From an uncultured Eubacteriales bacterium (GTDB lineage: Bacteria; Bacillota; Clostridia; Christensenellales; Borkfalkiaceae), in contig CAJLRM010000001.1 in assembly GCA_905209085.1 (NCBI GenBank), forward strand, positions 1 to 64,000: a DNA stretch of 64,000 nt, written 5' to 3'. This document shows positions 17,773 to 26,530 of the stretch, one piece after another. A program made the position numbers and the translations under genes. The first letter of the stretch is position 1. The number at the start of each line of letters is the position of its first letter. The notes under the pieces were generated by a model. That model worked only from the letters and a program-made list of their open reading frames with translations. It was not told where the DNA came from and did not search any database.

Positions 17773-17795
17773 TTTTGACTTATGTCAAGTCAAAA
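17773..17795. promoter_or_regulatory. Perfect 23-bp dyad, likely operator of the adjacent HTH regulator
   Basis: Arms TTTTGACTT (17773-17781) and AAGTCAAAA (17787-17795) flank ATGTC. An AT-rich -10-like sequence (tattatattata, 17754-17765) lies just upstream, so a bound dimer would sit at the transcription start. The arrangement suggests autoregulation. Confidence 0.6.
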
Positions 17796-17879
17796 ATTCC
17801 AAAATTTGGTAAAATGGTAACTGAAAAAAGTTTCTCCAATTTTCCGTTGCCGACGAAAGCGGCGGAACGCCTCTTACCG

Positions 17880-18086
17880 ATGATGACATATAGTGAAGTA
17901 ATAAAGCAATTGATGATTGAGCGCAATTTGAGCCAGGAAGGATTAGCGAAAGAGTTATGCGTCAACCAAACCACCGTAGGACAATGGCTTCGCGGCAAGA
18001 AGAAGCCCTCTTACGAGAATATTCTGGCGTTTTATACGCATTTCAGCATCACCCCGAACGAACTTTTCGGCATCGAGGAATGTTGA
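17880..18086 (+). CDS. Cro/CI-type helix-turn-helix regulator
   Basis: 68 aa from the ATG at 17880; a second ATG follows directly and a longer start at 17814 would add 22 residues. Neither has a strong ribosome binding site. Nearly the whole protein is one HTH_3 domain: MTYSEVIKQLMIERNLS, then QEGLAKELCVNQTTVGQWL (helix 2, turn, recognition helix), then GKKKPSYENILAFY and an ITPNELFG end typical of the family. It probably binds DNA as a dimer. The 23-bp palindrome upstream is a good candidate site. It lies inside the grpE-dnaK interval on the opposite strand, as an apparent later insertion. Confidence 0.8.
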   Translation: MMTYSEVIKQLMIERNLSQEGLAKELCVNQTTVGQWLRGKKKPSYENILAFYTHFSITPNELFGIEEC

Positions 18087-18334
18087 TTGGCACAAAAAAC
18101 GGCAGAGTTTTTGCGTGCGTTTCCGCCAATCGCCGCACGCGGCTGCTCCTTTCTCATCGTTTTCCTGCCGATATTCCAACGTTGTTTTGAATCGTCGCCG
18201 CTCCCTTTTCCGTATCCGTTATGACAGCGTTCCCCATTCCTTTTCTGTAACACTACATTTATATAACTTTAAAAGGCTCTCGCGCTATTGCGCGGGGCTT
18301 TTATTTTGCCACCGATTCCGATATAAAATTTTTG

Positions 18335-18736
18335 TCAAAAACGATACGTTTCGGGAGCGGCGGTAAAAGAAGAGAACGTTGCCTCGACGTTTTTAAGATA
18401 AAACACCTGCGTGTTGCCGTCGTCGGGCGCATACAGGGCTTTGAGGGAGGGATAGGCGTCCAGCATATGTACGCGAGCTTCCCGATCGTCGTCCTCTACG
18501 GCGTCCGCGGCGATCCGCAGCCAACTTTCGCCCAAAAGGGCGCAAATTTCTATCCGCGGATTTTGCTTCATCCGACGGGATACCTCTTTGCTTTTTCCCG
18601 TTTGGATATACAGTTTCCCCCCGAACAGGTCGATTGTGCCGAAGGGACGGACGCGGGGCTGATTGCCGTCCGCCGTCGCTAAATAATATGTGCCGCACTT
18701 TTTCAAGAACTCATAGACCTTGTCGATCCCCTTCAT
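18335..18736 (-). CDS. Pyridoxamine 5'-phosphate oxidase-like flavin-binding protein
   Basis: 133 aa split-barrel protein of the PNPOx-like family (small anaerobe type). The motif order fits: VYEFLKKCGTYYLATADGNQPRVRPFG at the N-terminus, LYIQTGKSKEVSRRMKQNPRIEI in the middle, WLRIAADAVEDDDREAR, then a C-terminal YLKNVEATF strand. Such proteins bind FMN or F420 and reduce small substrates; the true substrate is unknown. It is on the minus strand between dnaK and grpE with no partner gene. Confidence 0.85.
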   Translation of the reverse strand: MKGIDKVYEFLKKCGTYYLATADGNQPRVRPFGTIDLFGGKLYIQTGKSKEVSRRMKQNPRIEICALLGESWLRIAADAVEDDDREARVHMLDAYPSLKALYAPDDGNTQVFYLKNVEATFSSFTAAPETYRF

Positions 18737-19150
18737 TGAAATGTCCTCCCGAATTTTTTATAATTTTTCCGATTTTTCAATCGGCATTTTCGCCAAATTT
18801 CTCCCGCATTTCCCAATCGATTAGAAAATCGCGCCTATTCTGCAAAAGACGACGCACTCCCGTTTAGGGAAAAATTTAAGAACTTTTTTAAGAATCCCCG
18901 CGAGTCTTTACCGCGTCGAAATTTTTTCACGCGCCTCCAATTTTCCGTAAACCGTTTATTTCATCTCAACCCTGGTCCCCTTTGTCCTGAAAAACAGGAA
19001 AAACAGTCGGTTTCGACTTTTTGGAAAAGCCTGGATTGCGGCGAGATTGACGAGGAAAAATTGCAGGATGCGAAAAGGGCGGCGCGCGGTTTTCTGCCGA
19101 TTATAATTTTATCGATGAAAAGATAGCAGAGTGGTCGATAGCGCCGGTCT
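18737..19150. other. Gene-free spacer between grpE and the PNPOx-like gene
   Basis: About 410 bases with no supported coding sequence. I see no promoter for the downstream minus-strand PNPOx-like gene that I would defend. Confidence 0.5.
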
Positions 19151-19193
19151 AAAAAAATCGGCCGAACGCCAGATAAACAGCGCGCTCGGCCGA
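19151..19193 (-). terminator. Terminator of grpE
   Basis: On the minus strand TCGGCCGAGCGC pairs with GCGTTCGGCCGA (19158-19169 with 19182-19193, one G-T pair), followed by seven T. It shows that grpE is not co-transcribed with dnaK, unlike in most Bacillota. Confidence 0.85.
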
Positions 19194-19200
19194 ATAAATC

Positions 19201-19929
19201 TTATTGAGTGACAATGACCTGCGCGTACCGTAAAACCTTGTCGCCGCGCTTATAGCCCTTGACGTATACCTGCTTGACTACGCCGGCTTCCTCGCCCTCT
19301 TCCGCGGGGACCGCCATGATCGCCTCCGACACTGCGGGATCAAACGACTGTCCGGTAGGATCGAGTTCCTCCACATTCTCGCTTTCCAGCAGCTTTTTAT
19401 AGCTTTTGAGAATCATCTCCACGCCCTCGCGCGTCTTTTCGTCGGCACAGGCGGCAAGAGCCCGTTCGAGGTTGTCCCCGATGGGGAAAAGGGCGGCGAC
19501 GACGTCGCTTCTGCCTTCCGTGTACTTTTGCGCCGCCTGATTCTGCGTGCGGCGACGATAGTTTTCGTATTCGGCGGTGACGGAATACCATTTTCGTTTC
19601 AGTTCTTCCCCTTCCGCCCTCAATTTTTCTATCTCCTCGCGCGCTTTTTGCAGCTCGCGGTGACAATGACCTTTTTCCTTTCCTTCCTTACAGGAGCGCT
19701 CTTTTTCCTCCTGTTCCTTTCCGCTCTTCAACGATTCCTCCTCTGAGCCTTCTCCCGCTTTTTGTTCCGCATCCTCCGCCTCTTGTTCCTTCTCGGGGCA
19801 AGACGCATTTTCACACGCGGCTTTTTCTTCCAAAACAGGATCGGAGGCGCCGTTTTCTTCGGGCGCGTCCGTGTTTTTTACCTCCGGCTCTGTATTCTCA
19901 AAATTCTTTTCGTTTTCAAAATCATTCAT
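19201..19929 (-). CDS. grpE: Nucleotide exchange factor GrpE
   Basis: 242 aa from the ATG at 19927-19929 (a GTG three codons upstream is also possible). An unusually long acidic N-terminal region (1-95, rich in E and K) precedes the coiled coil (about 95-150, KAREEIEKLRAEGEELKRKWYSVTAEYENYRRRT) and the C-terminal beta-wing (DPTGQSFDPAVSEAIM, VYVKGYKRGDKVLRYAQVIV). It ejects ADP from DnaK. Its own terminator and the gap to dnaK make it a separate transcription unit. hrcA, normally just upstream, is absent. Confidence 0.95.
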   Translation of the reverse strand: MNDFENEKNFENTEPEVKNTDAPEENGASDPVLEEKAACENASCPEKEQEAEDAEQKAGEGSEEESLKSGKEQEEKERSCKEGKEKGHCHRELQKAREEIEKLRAEGEELKRKWYSVTAEYENYRRRTQNQAAQKYTEGRSDVVAALFPIGDNLERALAACADEKTREGVEMILKSYKKLLESENVEELDPTGQSFDPAVSEAIMAVPAEEGEEAGVVKQVYVKGYKRGDKVLRYAQVIVTQ

Positions 19930-20021
19930 GACTAACACACCTTTCCTTTATTTCACGCTATATTTATAAAACGATTTTCGCTTTTTTAAACACAAAACGC
20001 AAAAAGCCTTTTCTTAAAACC

Positions 20022-20324
20022 TTAAAATTCGAGGTGGACGAAATTTTCGCGGGAGGAGCGCCGATAAAAAATTGCCTTGCGCCCGATGACGGCGACGGGA
20101 ACGGCCTCTAAAAGCTCCGCGACGTTCTCGGCAAGATTTTCCGTTTCCTCCCCCGCCGCAGGCAAAATCGTCACTTTGATGATCTCATGCGCTTCCAAAG
20201 CGTCGGAAAGCGTCTTTAAAAGATTGTCGGTGACGCCTCCTTTCCCGATTTGCGTCACGGGCTGTAAATTTGAAGCGATCGCTTTTAATTTGCTTCTTTG
20301 TTTGCTGGTAATGGTATCCGTCAT
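20022..20324 (-). CDS. yhbY: YhbY family RNA-binding protein (CRM domain)
   Basis: About 100 aa CRM-domain protein that associates with the 50S ribosomal subunit precursor. The signature LTSKQRSKLKAIASNL-type start, IGKGGVTDNLLKTLSDALEAHEIIKV and VIGRKAIFYR are present. The ATG at 20322-20324 is ten bases after AGGAG; the ATG three codons upstream lies too close to that site. yhbY follows obgE in many Firmicutes; here a 506-residue unknown gene separates them. Confidence 0.92.
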   Translation of the reverse strand: MTDTITSKQRSKLKAIASNLQPVTQIGKGGVTDNLLKTLSDALEAHEIIKVTILPAAGEETENLAENVAELLEAVPVAVIGRKAIFYRRSSRENFVHLEF

Positions 20325-20698
20325 ATTATCCATGCTCCTTTTTCAACTATGTTTTCCGCAGGCTCTTATTCGCTTTCAAGCCTTACTCTCGCGCTTTTAT
20401 CTGTCTTTCTCTCAGGGGCGCTCCGCGATTTTTGCCTGTTTTCTTTTTTGAAGAAACCGATTTTCCTTCTTTCCTATCCGGGATAGCAGCCCGCCGCCAT
20501 GTGCGTCCCCTTTCCTGAAAAAGATCCCCTATCTGCCGCCTTTACGTCTGCATCGGTCTTTTCCCTTAGGAACTTGCTTTTTGTCTACGGCCGTCTTTTC
20601 TTTCGCCGTTTCCTCTTTGCGGCTTTTGCCTGTTTTCCTCTTTCGCTGAAAGGAAGAAAAAGGCTCGTTTCAACCCTGCCCCGCGCTTTTTATATTTT
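20325..20698. other. Gene-free pyrimidine-rich spacer
   Basis: C/T-rich on the plus strand throughout (for example 20380-20480 and 20600-20700). No supported gene or terminator. Confidence 0.55.
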
Positions 20699-22219
20699 TC
20701 AGCTGCAAAGCCCGGAATCTTCGGGACGAATCACGTAACCGGGATCGTATGCGAGAACGCCGTCTTTTTTAACGGTGACGATCTTTGCGCTCAATCCTTC
20801 CAAAACGGGCGCCAGGTGTTTTAAAATACGGAAAAATTCCTGTTCGTCAAACACCATGCAGTCGGTGCAGATTCCCTTCGGGGCGAATGTGATCCCGACG
20901 TTCTTTGCAAAACTCTCCCAATCTTCCTTTCGCACAATCGGCTCGGGGTATTCCTCCGCATGATAAAAATACCAATCCCAGACTTCTTTTTTCCAAGCGT
21001 CCAATCCGTCTAAAAAACGTCCGGGAAGATAAATATAAGCATAGACGATCCCGAACGGCTCGAAGATGGTATTGTCGAATTCCCGCTTCTCCGTCGGTTG
21101 TTCGGGCGTCATTTCACAACAGACGGTCATCCAGGTCCGCGTTTCTTCCTTAAACGGCAGCGCGTTTTCCCCTATGCCCTCCGTCTGAAAATAGACGGGG
21201 GAGGGGAAGGGAATCCCCTCTTCGAACATTTCCGTCGCCCGCTTTTGTAAAAGCTCAGCAAGGTCCTCAACGCGGATTTCTTGCTTGTCCGCAGGTAATT
21301 TTTCCGCGACGGCGATCGACGAACTCGCGGCGAGCAGCAGATTTTCTCCCGCATAGTGGCAGAGATACCGATATAACGCGCGCTTCCTGCCCGCCGTTTT
21401 CTTTTCCCCCCACGATTCCGCGCCCTTTTCGTAAAAGACGATCTCCACGCCACCGTCGCCTTCCGAGCAGAAAATTTTAGGCGGATGCCGGAAATAGTCG
21501 GGACGAAGCTTGGGGACGTAAATTCCCTTGGGAAAATAGGGATATACCTTCCACCCCGCTTTGTCCATGGCGGAACCGGCGTGATTCGCCGTATCGGAGA
21601 GCATTTTGACGATCGCGCGCACCCCCTGAATGGGATAGTCGTCGCCGCTCATACATAAGCAATATTTTCCGTCTTCCACGCCCCCGTAAAAATCGAGTGG
21701 CAAAAAGAATCGGGACAGCGTGCGATTGAGAAGCTTGTTGATGCCCTTCTGATCCCCCTTGTCCGTCATTTCAGCCAGCTCGTTGATGGAACGCGAGATG
21801 ATCTCCCAAAAATAGACGGCGGCTCTTGCAAACGGCAGAGGAGAGTCCTCTTCCTCGCGGGAATAACAAACTCCCGCGAGGGATAATTCCCGATGATGCC
21901 CGTTGAGTTCCTCGGAGCCGTCGTCCGTGTAGCGGGCGCAGCCGGGGCACCGCTTTTCCACCTGTTTTGCGAGAATACCGTCGTATTCCTGCCGCGAATA
22001 AAGATTGACATTCACGGGAAAGACCCGTTCGGGCGCTTCGATGGAAAGAAATTCCGTTTCGATTGCTTCGTAAACAAAATCGGGAGCCATACATTTTTCT
22101 TCTTTCAGGCGCCGAAATTCTCCCGACGAAATCTTTTTGACGTCTTCCGTGTCCGCGCAGTCGTCGGGCAACAAATAATATTTATAATCGTAAAAAAATG
22201 CTTTCAATCCCTGTTCCAT
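20699..22219 (-). CDS. Large hypothetical cytosolic protein (506 aa)
   Basis: I do not recognise it. It has no signal peptide or membrane helix and a balanced, acidic soluble composition with many aromatic residues. It has cysteine pairs: RCPGCARY near residue 90, KYCLCMSGDDYPIQG near 190, and CTDC near 455; the first could bind metal. The segment MSGDDYPIQGVRAIVKMLSDTANHAGSAMDKAGWKVYPYFPKG (in parts) is the most distinctive. It lies between obgE and yhbY on the same strand. The coding call is firm because a 1.5-kb frame with sensible composition and an acceptable start exists; the function is open. Confidence 0.8.
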   Translation of the reverse strand: MEQGLKAFFYDYKYYLLPDDCADTEDVKKISSGEFRRLKEEKCMAPDFVYEAIETEFLSIEAPERVFPVNVNLYSRQEYDGILAKQVEKRCPGCARYTDDGSEELNGHHRELSLAGVCYSREEEDSPLPFARAAVYFWEIISRSINELAEMTDKGDQKGINKLLNRTLSRFFLPLDFYGGVEDGKYCLCMSGDDYPIQGVRAIVKMLSDTANHAGSAMDKAGWKVYPYFPKGIYVPKLRPDYFRHPPKIFCSEGDGGVEIVFYEKGAESWGEKKTAGRKRALYRYLCHYAGENLLLAASSSIAVAEKLPADKQEIRVEDLAELLQKRATEMFEEGIPFPSPVYFQTEGIGENALPFKEETRTWMTVCCEMTPEQPTEKREFDNTIFEPFGIVYAYIYLPGRFLDGLDAWKKEVWDWYFYHAEEYPEPIVRKEDWESFAKNVGITFAPKGICTDCMVFDEQEFFRILKHLAPVLEGLSAKIVTVKKDGVLAYDPGYVIRPEDSGLCS

Positions 22220-22512
22220 AATTTTCTCTTTCGTATCTTTCTTTTCATTTTTAAGCCTTCACCGCACCCCTCTTACCCCCGAGGCAAAGGAAGTTCGCTT
22301 TCCCGTTCCTTTCTCCCAAGCTATCGTCAAAAGAGAATACTTGTTCTCTTAAAACGAGAAGCGGGAATTTTTTTCCCACGGGATGCCCCGAAGAAAAAAG
22401 GTCCGCTTTTCCTCTTCCCCGACCTCTTGTTTTCATCCGTCAAAAAGAGGCGGAAAGGAAAACGAAGCGCAAAAAAGCGGCAGTTTTTTAGGACGGCAGC
22501 AATGCCGAGATT

Positions 22513-23793
22513 TTACGGCACAAAATCGAATTCCACGTCGCCGATAGAAACGGTATCTCCTTCCCGACAGCCCATTTCGTTTAATTTCTTAATCACTCCG
22601 CGCAGGCGCAGAACTTTTTGAAAATACAGCATGGAATCGGGATTGTTCAAAACGACGTTGCGGCAAAGCATATCCACAAGTCCTCCCACGACGACGAACA
22701 CGCCGTTTTCGTCCCGATAGATCTCGAAATCGAGATTGTCGTTGGCGGTGTATTCGAATTCCTCGTCGGGACGGACGGGTTCCACGGGGGGCAGGTCTTT
22801 GAGCACGTCGAAAATCCCCTCGATCAATTCCCGCGTCCCCTCGCCCGTGACGGCAGTGATCGGGAAGATTTTATACTTGCGCCCGTATTTTTTCCGAAAC
22901 GTTTTTAAATTTTCCTCGGCGCCGAAAATATCGCATTTATTGCAGACGATGATTTGCGGCAAGGAAGCGAGCGTTTCGCTGTAATTCTTCAATTCGTCGT
23001 TGATTTTCTTGAAATCGTCTACGGGGTCGCGCCCCTCGCAGCCCGAAACATCCACGACGTGACAGAGCATCCGAGTCCGTTCGATGTGCCTTAAAAAGTC
23101 GTGTCCGAGTCCCGCGCCTTCCGCCGCGCCTTCGATGAGCCCCGGGATATCCGCCGCCACAAAAGATTTATCGTAATAGCGCACCACGCCGAGATTGGGA
23201 GAGAGCGTGGTGAAATGATAATTGGCGATTTTGGGTCTGGCAGCGGAGATTTTGCTCAAAAGCGTGCTTTTTCCGACGTTGGGGAATCCCACCAATCCCA
23301 CGTCCGCGATCACTTTCATTTCGAGAACGACGGAATGCTGCTTGACCTTTTCGCCCTTTTGGGCAAAATTAGGCGCGTGCCGCCGCGCCGTGGTAAAGCG
23401 CACGTTCCCCTTGCCGCCGTTGCCGCCGCGGGCGACGAGTACCTGCTGCCCGTCCTCGAAGACGTCGCAGATTAGCCTGCCCGTTTCCGCGTCGCGCACG
23501 AGGGTACCGAGAGGTACGGCAATATACACGTTCTTGCCGCCCTTGCCGAAGCATTGATTCGTGCCGCCGCGCTCGCCGTCCTCCGCGAAAAATTTGGACG
23601 TGAAACGGAAGGAGAACAAGTCGCTCATGTCTTTGTCCCCCACAAAATAGACGTCGCCGCCCCGTCCCCCGTCGCCGCCGTCCGGACCGCACGCGGGTTT
23701 TCCCTTAAAGGCCTTAAAGGAGTTCATCCCGTCGCCGCCGTTGCCTGCCTTGATCAAAATTTTTACTTTATCGGTAAATTCGCCGTTTGCCAT
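22513..23793 (-). CDS. obgE: GTPase ObgE/CgtA
   Basis: 426 aa from the ATG at 23791-23793 (MANGEFTDK), preceded by AAAGGG. The glycine-rich Obg domain (1-155) has KAGNGGDGMNSFKAFKG and GGDGGRGGDVYF. The G domain has GFPNVGKSTLLSKIS (G1), DIPGLIEGAAEG (G3) and NKCD (G4). The C-terminal OCT domain (about 350-426) is present, as in Firmicutes. It is a ribosome-assembly and stress GTPase, essential in most bacteria, and in Bacillus it is needed for Spo0A phosphorelay activity. The usual upstream rplU and rpmA genes are missing; 815 bases without genes lie upstream instead. Confidence 0.96.
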   Translation of the reverse strand: MANGEFTDKVKILIKAGNGGDGMNSFKAFKGKPACGPDGGDGGRGGDVYFVGDKDMSDLFSFRFTSKFFAEDGERGGTNQCFGKGGKNVYIAVPLGTLVRDAETGRLICDVFEDGQQVLVARGGNGGKGNVRFTTARRHAPNFAQKGEKVKQHSVVLEMKVIADVGLVGFPNVGKSTLLSKISAARPKIANYHFTTLSPNLGVVRYYDKSFVAADIPGLIEGAAEGAGLGHDFLRHIERTRMLCHVVDVSGCEGRDPVDDFKKINDELKNYSETLASLPQIIVCNKCDIFGAEENLKTFRKKYGRKYKIFPITAVTGEGTRELIEGIFDVLKDLPPVEPVRPDEEFEYTANDNLDFEIYRDENGVFVVVGGLVDMLCRNVVLNNPDSMLYFQKVLRLRGVIKKLNEMGCREGDTVSIGDVEFDFVP

Positions 23794-24608
23794 AGTTTTC
23801 CCTTTGTCTTTTTTAAGCCGCAACGTCTGCTTTTGCAAAAGCAAACGTCTTACATTCCGCATACGTCAGGTTTTTGCGTTTTTGGAAAGAAGAGGAATCC
23901 ATGCTTTTTTCTCGCGCTTCTTTTCCTTCCGTCCCATAACAGTATGCGCCGCCGCTCAATTTTCGTCCTATTAAGTATAGCAAAACGACGCGAAAAAAGC
24001 AATGATTTACGGGACCGCGGGAAAATCTTTCTTGTCTTCCCGGCGCAATTGTTTTCCGTCGGGTCAAAAAATCGGATGATCCATATTTTTTGCGAAAAAA
24101 GGAACTGCCTGTCACACGAAAGTCAACTTATTTTTTTCTCGCGGTCAAACAAACGCCGCAATCAACGCAAGGCGTTTTTCGCCTTTTCGTTGTTTTGCAT
24201 TCTTCGCAGCGCTTTTCCGTCCTTTTTGCGCGGTTTTCGTTTTTCTCATGCCTTATCCCTTCTTACCATCCATTTTTCGCATGGCTTGTCCTCTTTCCTC
24301 TCTTCGCACCGCCTTCCCCGCCCGTTCCTTCTCCGCCCGCGCCCCTTAATTTTCACGCTCCTCTTCGCTTCGCGTTTGCGGCTATAAATCCCCTCTGTTT
24401 TTCCGCTCCCGATTTCCTCTCTTCGCGTTTTCTTATTGTTTTGCCCCTCTTTTCGTCCCTTTTTCTTTCACGCTCGTTTTCCTCTATATCACGCGCTTTC
24501 CCCTATTTACACGCAACGCTTTCTCGTCCGCATATAATAAACTAAGCCGAAACAGGAAAAACAATTTTTCCGCTTCGGCCGAATTTTTCTTAAAGAGGTT
24601 CTCCACTT
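23794..24608. other. 815-base gene-free divergent region
   Basis: It separates obgE (minus) from the spore-surface gene (plus). From about 24160 to 24500 the plus strand is strongly C/T-rich. A CATATAATA word at 24531-24539 could be the -10 of a mother-cell promoter for the plus gene, but the -35 is not convincing. Confidence 0.5.
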
Positions 24609-25199
24609 ATGAAAAAATCCTTCGAAACTTCCAAAAAAGAACAATGTTTCGGACAAGTCGACTGCGGATGTATTCCTTGTTGTCCTCCCTGTCCGCCGCA
24701 ATGCCCGCAGTCCTGCTGCCCCATTGTCTACAAAACCGTAATACAGGCGGGCGAGCCCACGCCGACCCCGACGATACCGTCCGCTTACGCGTATGTATAT
24801 AACGACGGCCGTCAGACGGTGGCGGCAAGCGCGCCGATTCTTTTCTCCTCCAACGGAGTTCTTTCCGACGGAATGACTCATCCCGTAAACGGGAACGCCG
24901 TTACGATAGAAAACGCGGGCACCTATGCGGTATGGTTTACCATGATGGGGACGGCGGACGCGCAATTTGCATTATTTTTAAACGATACGAGCGTCGCAGG
25001 CACTATTTTCGGAACTTCTCCGGGCGCCGCGGGCTCCGCCGTCCGTTCCATCACGGGAGGCTTTGCCATTGTCGAAGCGCCCGCGAACAGTACGCTTGCC
25101 CTCGTCAATTTTACGGGCGCAACCGTTACGCTTGCCACGGGAGTAGGCGGGGCGGGGCCGAACGTCAACGCTTCTATGATGGTGATACGCATCGCGTGA
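24609..25199 (+). CDS. BclA C-terminal-like (TNF-fold) spore-surface protein with Cys/Pro-rich N-terminus
   Basis: 196 aa. Residues 13-37 hold nine cysteines and many prolines (CGCIPCCPPCPPQCPQSCC), a likely disulfide or metal cross-linking anchor. A short linker (GEPTPTPTIPS) leads to a beta-rich domain (58-196) with the pattern of the BclA/exosporium glycoprotein head: ILFSSNGVLSDGMTHP, ENAGTYAVWFTMMG, QFALFLNDT, GTIFGTSP, ANSTLALVNFTG, and a final ASMMVIRI strand. Classical BclA proteins have a long Gly-X-Y collagen stalk before this head; here there is none. No signal peptide, as expected for a coat/exosporium protein made in the mother cell. RBS AAAGAGG is good. Role inferred: spore or cell surface trimer. 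Confidence 0.75.
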   Translation: MKKSFETSKKEQCFGQVDCGCIPCCPPCPPQCPQSCCPIVYKTVIQAGEPTPTPTIPSAYAYVYNDGRQTVAASAPILFSSNGVLSDGMTHPVNGNAVTIENAGTYAVWFTMMGTADAQFALFLNDTSVAGTIFGTSPGAAGSAVRSITGGFAIVEAPANSTLALVNFTGATVTLATGVGGAGPNVNASMMVIRIA

Positions 25200-25208
25200 G
25201 TTTAAAAT

Positions 25209-25242
25209 GTTGCCGAAAGAGTTTTCGGCAACGTTCCTCCGT
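25209..25242 (+). terminator. Terminator-like hairpin after the spore-surface gene
   Basis: GTTGCCGAAA pairs with TTTCGGCAAC around a short loop, then gttcctccgtttct. The T run is weak; on the minus strand ATTTT follows, so it might also serve ddl, which converges on it. Confidence 0.55.
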
Positions 25243-25384
25243 TTCTAAGAAAGACGGGGCGTCTGAAAAACGCTCCGCCTGTTTATTTATGCTTCTTTCA
25301 CGCTTTTTTCCTTTTAGCGCGTTTGTCTAAATCCGCTAAAAGGCATTCTCAATTTCATAAAAGCGTAGACTCTTCTATACCCGC

Positions 25385-26530
25385 TCAAAGCCTCACGCCG
25401 CGGCTTTTTCCCCGCACGGACACCGTCTGTAAGATTCCCGTGGATATGACGTGCTTTTTCTCCGCCTCGGCGCTCTTGACTGCGTCTTCTATCAGATCGG
25501 AGAAGAGATTTTTTGCGTCGGAAACCCGTTCGCAAAAAAGATAATAAGCCAAGGAACCGGGAACGGTATTGACTTCTCCGAGGTAAATTTTTCCTTCGCC
25601 CAACAAAAAGTCCATGCGGACAATCCCTTTCAGATTCATACGCTTATATAATGTCCTCGTATAAGAACGGATATTTTCCCTCGTTTCGTCGGAAAGGACC
25701 GCCGCCCCGCCACCGCGTTTTCCGCCCGCGCGCGGACGATTTCCATCCTTTAAGTATTTATCCGCAAAGGTGTAAAGCTTATCTCCCGATGACGCCTCTT
25801 CGGGTTCGGAAACAAAAATTTCACCGTTTAAGGAATATGCGGCGCAGTTGATGTCCCGCTTGCCTTTTATGTATTTTTCTATAATCACTCTCTCGTCCAG
25901 AAGGAACGCCGCCTCGATCGCTTTTTCCGCGCCTTCCTCGTTTTCCGCAAGGGAAATTCCGATGGAAGATCCCAGATGCGCAGGCTTCACCACGACGGGA
26001 TATTTAAGTTTGGAGCCTATGTTTTTCAGCAAAAACTTGCCCCTGCGCGCATAATCCGCTTCGTTGACGCGTATATATTCCACCGTGGGGATATTCAGCG
26101 CCTTGGCGACGAGTTTGGTGAGCGTTTTATCCATGAACATACCCGACGCCGTGAGTTCGGGCGAGGCGAGGGGAATTTCGTTGAGCTGCATCAGCGCCGA
26201 AATTCCCCCGCCTTCCCCGAGGCCGCCGTGACAGCAATTGATGGCTCCGTCTATCTTCCCCTTGTTTTTCACTTTTGTCTTTGCCGCGTTGAACGCATAC
26301 ATGGTGCCCCCGTCGAAAAAAATTCTCGCAAAAGAGGAGAAGTCCTGCTTCTTAAACAAATTCAAATCGTTCATTTTCGCGGAGGTATACATTTCTCCGT
26401 CCGTGTGGATGTATACGGGAACAGGAATAAACTTTTCCTTGTCGATGAGATTGAGAACGAACACCCCCGTCAAAATCGAAATTTCGTTTTCGTTGGATTT
26501 TCCGCCGAATAACACCGCAATTTTTTGCAT
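25385..26530 (-). CDS. ddl: D-alanine--D-alanine ligase
   Basis: 381 aa ATP-grasp ligase that joins two D-Ala for peptidoglycan. The N-terminal start IAVLFGGKSNENEISILTG is diagnostic. The ATP-grasp region has VVKPAHLGSSIGISLAENEE and VIIEKYIKGKRDINCAAY, and the C-terminal metal site is RMDFLLGEGKIYLGEVNTVPGS. It is a little longer than average, with a linker around 255-275. It is upstream of nothing else in its unit; murF lies 491 bases before it on the same strand, consistent with a ddl-murF pairing that has been pulled apart. Confidence 0.95.
   Translation of the reverse strand: MQKIAVLFGGKSNENEISILTGVFVLNLIDKEKFIPVPVYIHTDGEMYTSAKMNDLNLFKKQDFSSFARIFFDGGTMYAFNAAKTKVKNKGKIDGAINCCHGGLGEGGGISALMQLNEIPLASPELTASGMFMDKTLTKLVAKALNIPTVEYIRVNEADYARRGKFLLKNIGSKLKYPVVVKPAHLGSSIGISLAENEEGAEKAIEAAFLLDERVIIEKYIKGKRDINCAAYSLNGEIFVSEPEEASSGDKLYTFADKYLKDGNRPRAGGKRGGGAAVLSDETRENIRSYTRTLYKRMNLKGIVRMDFLLGEGKIYLGEVNTVPGSLAYYLFCERVSDAKNLFSDLIEDAVKSAEAEKKHVISTGILQTVSVRGKSRGVRL

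Noticed and set aside
24509..24539. Definite sigma-K or sigma-E promoter for the BclA-like gene
   Set aside because: The -10 word CATATAATA fits, but the -35 (AC with an 18-base gap, or CACGCAA) does not fit either consensus well. It is kept only as a hint.
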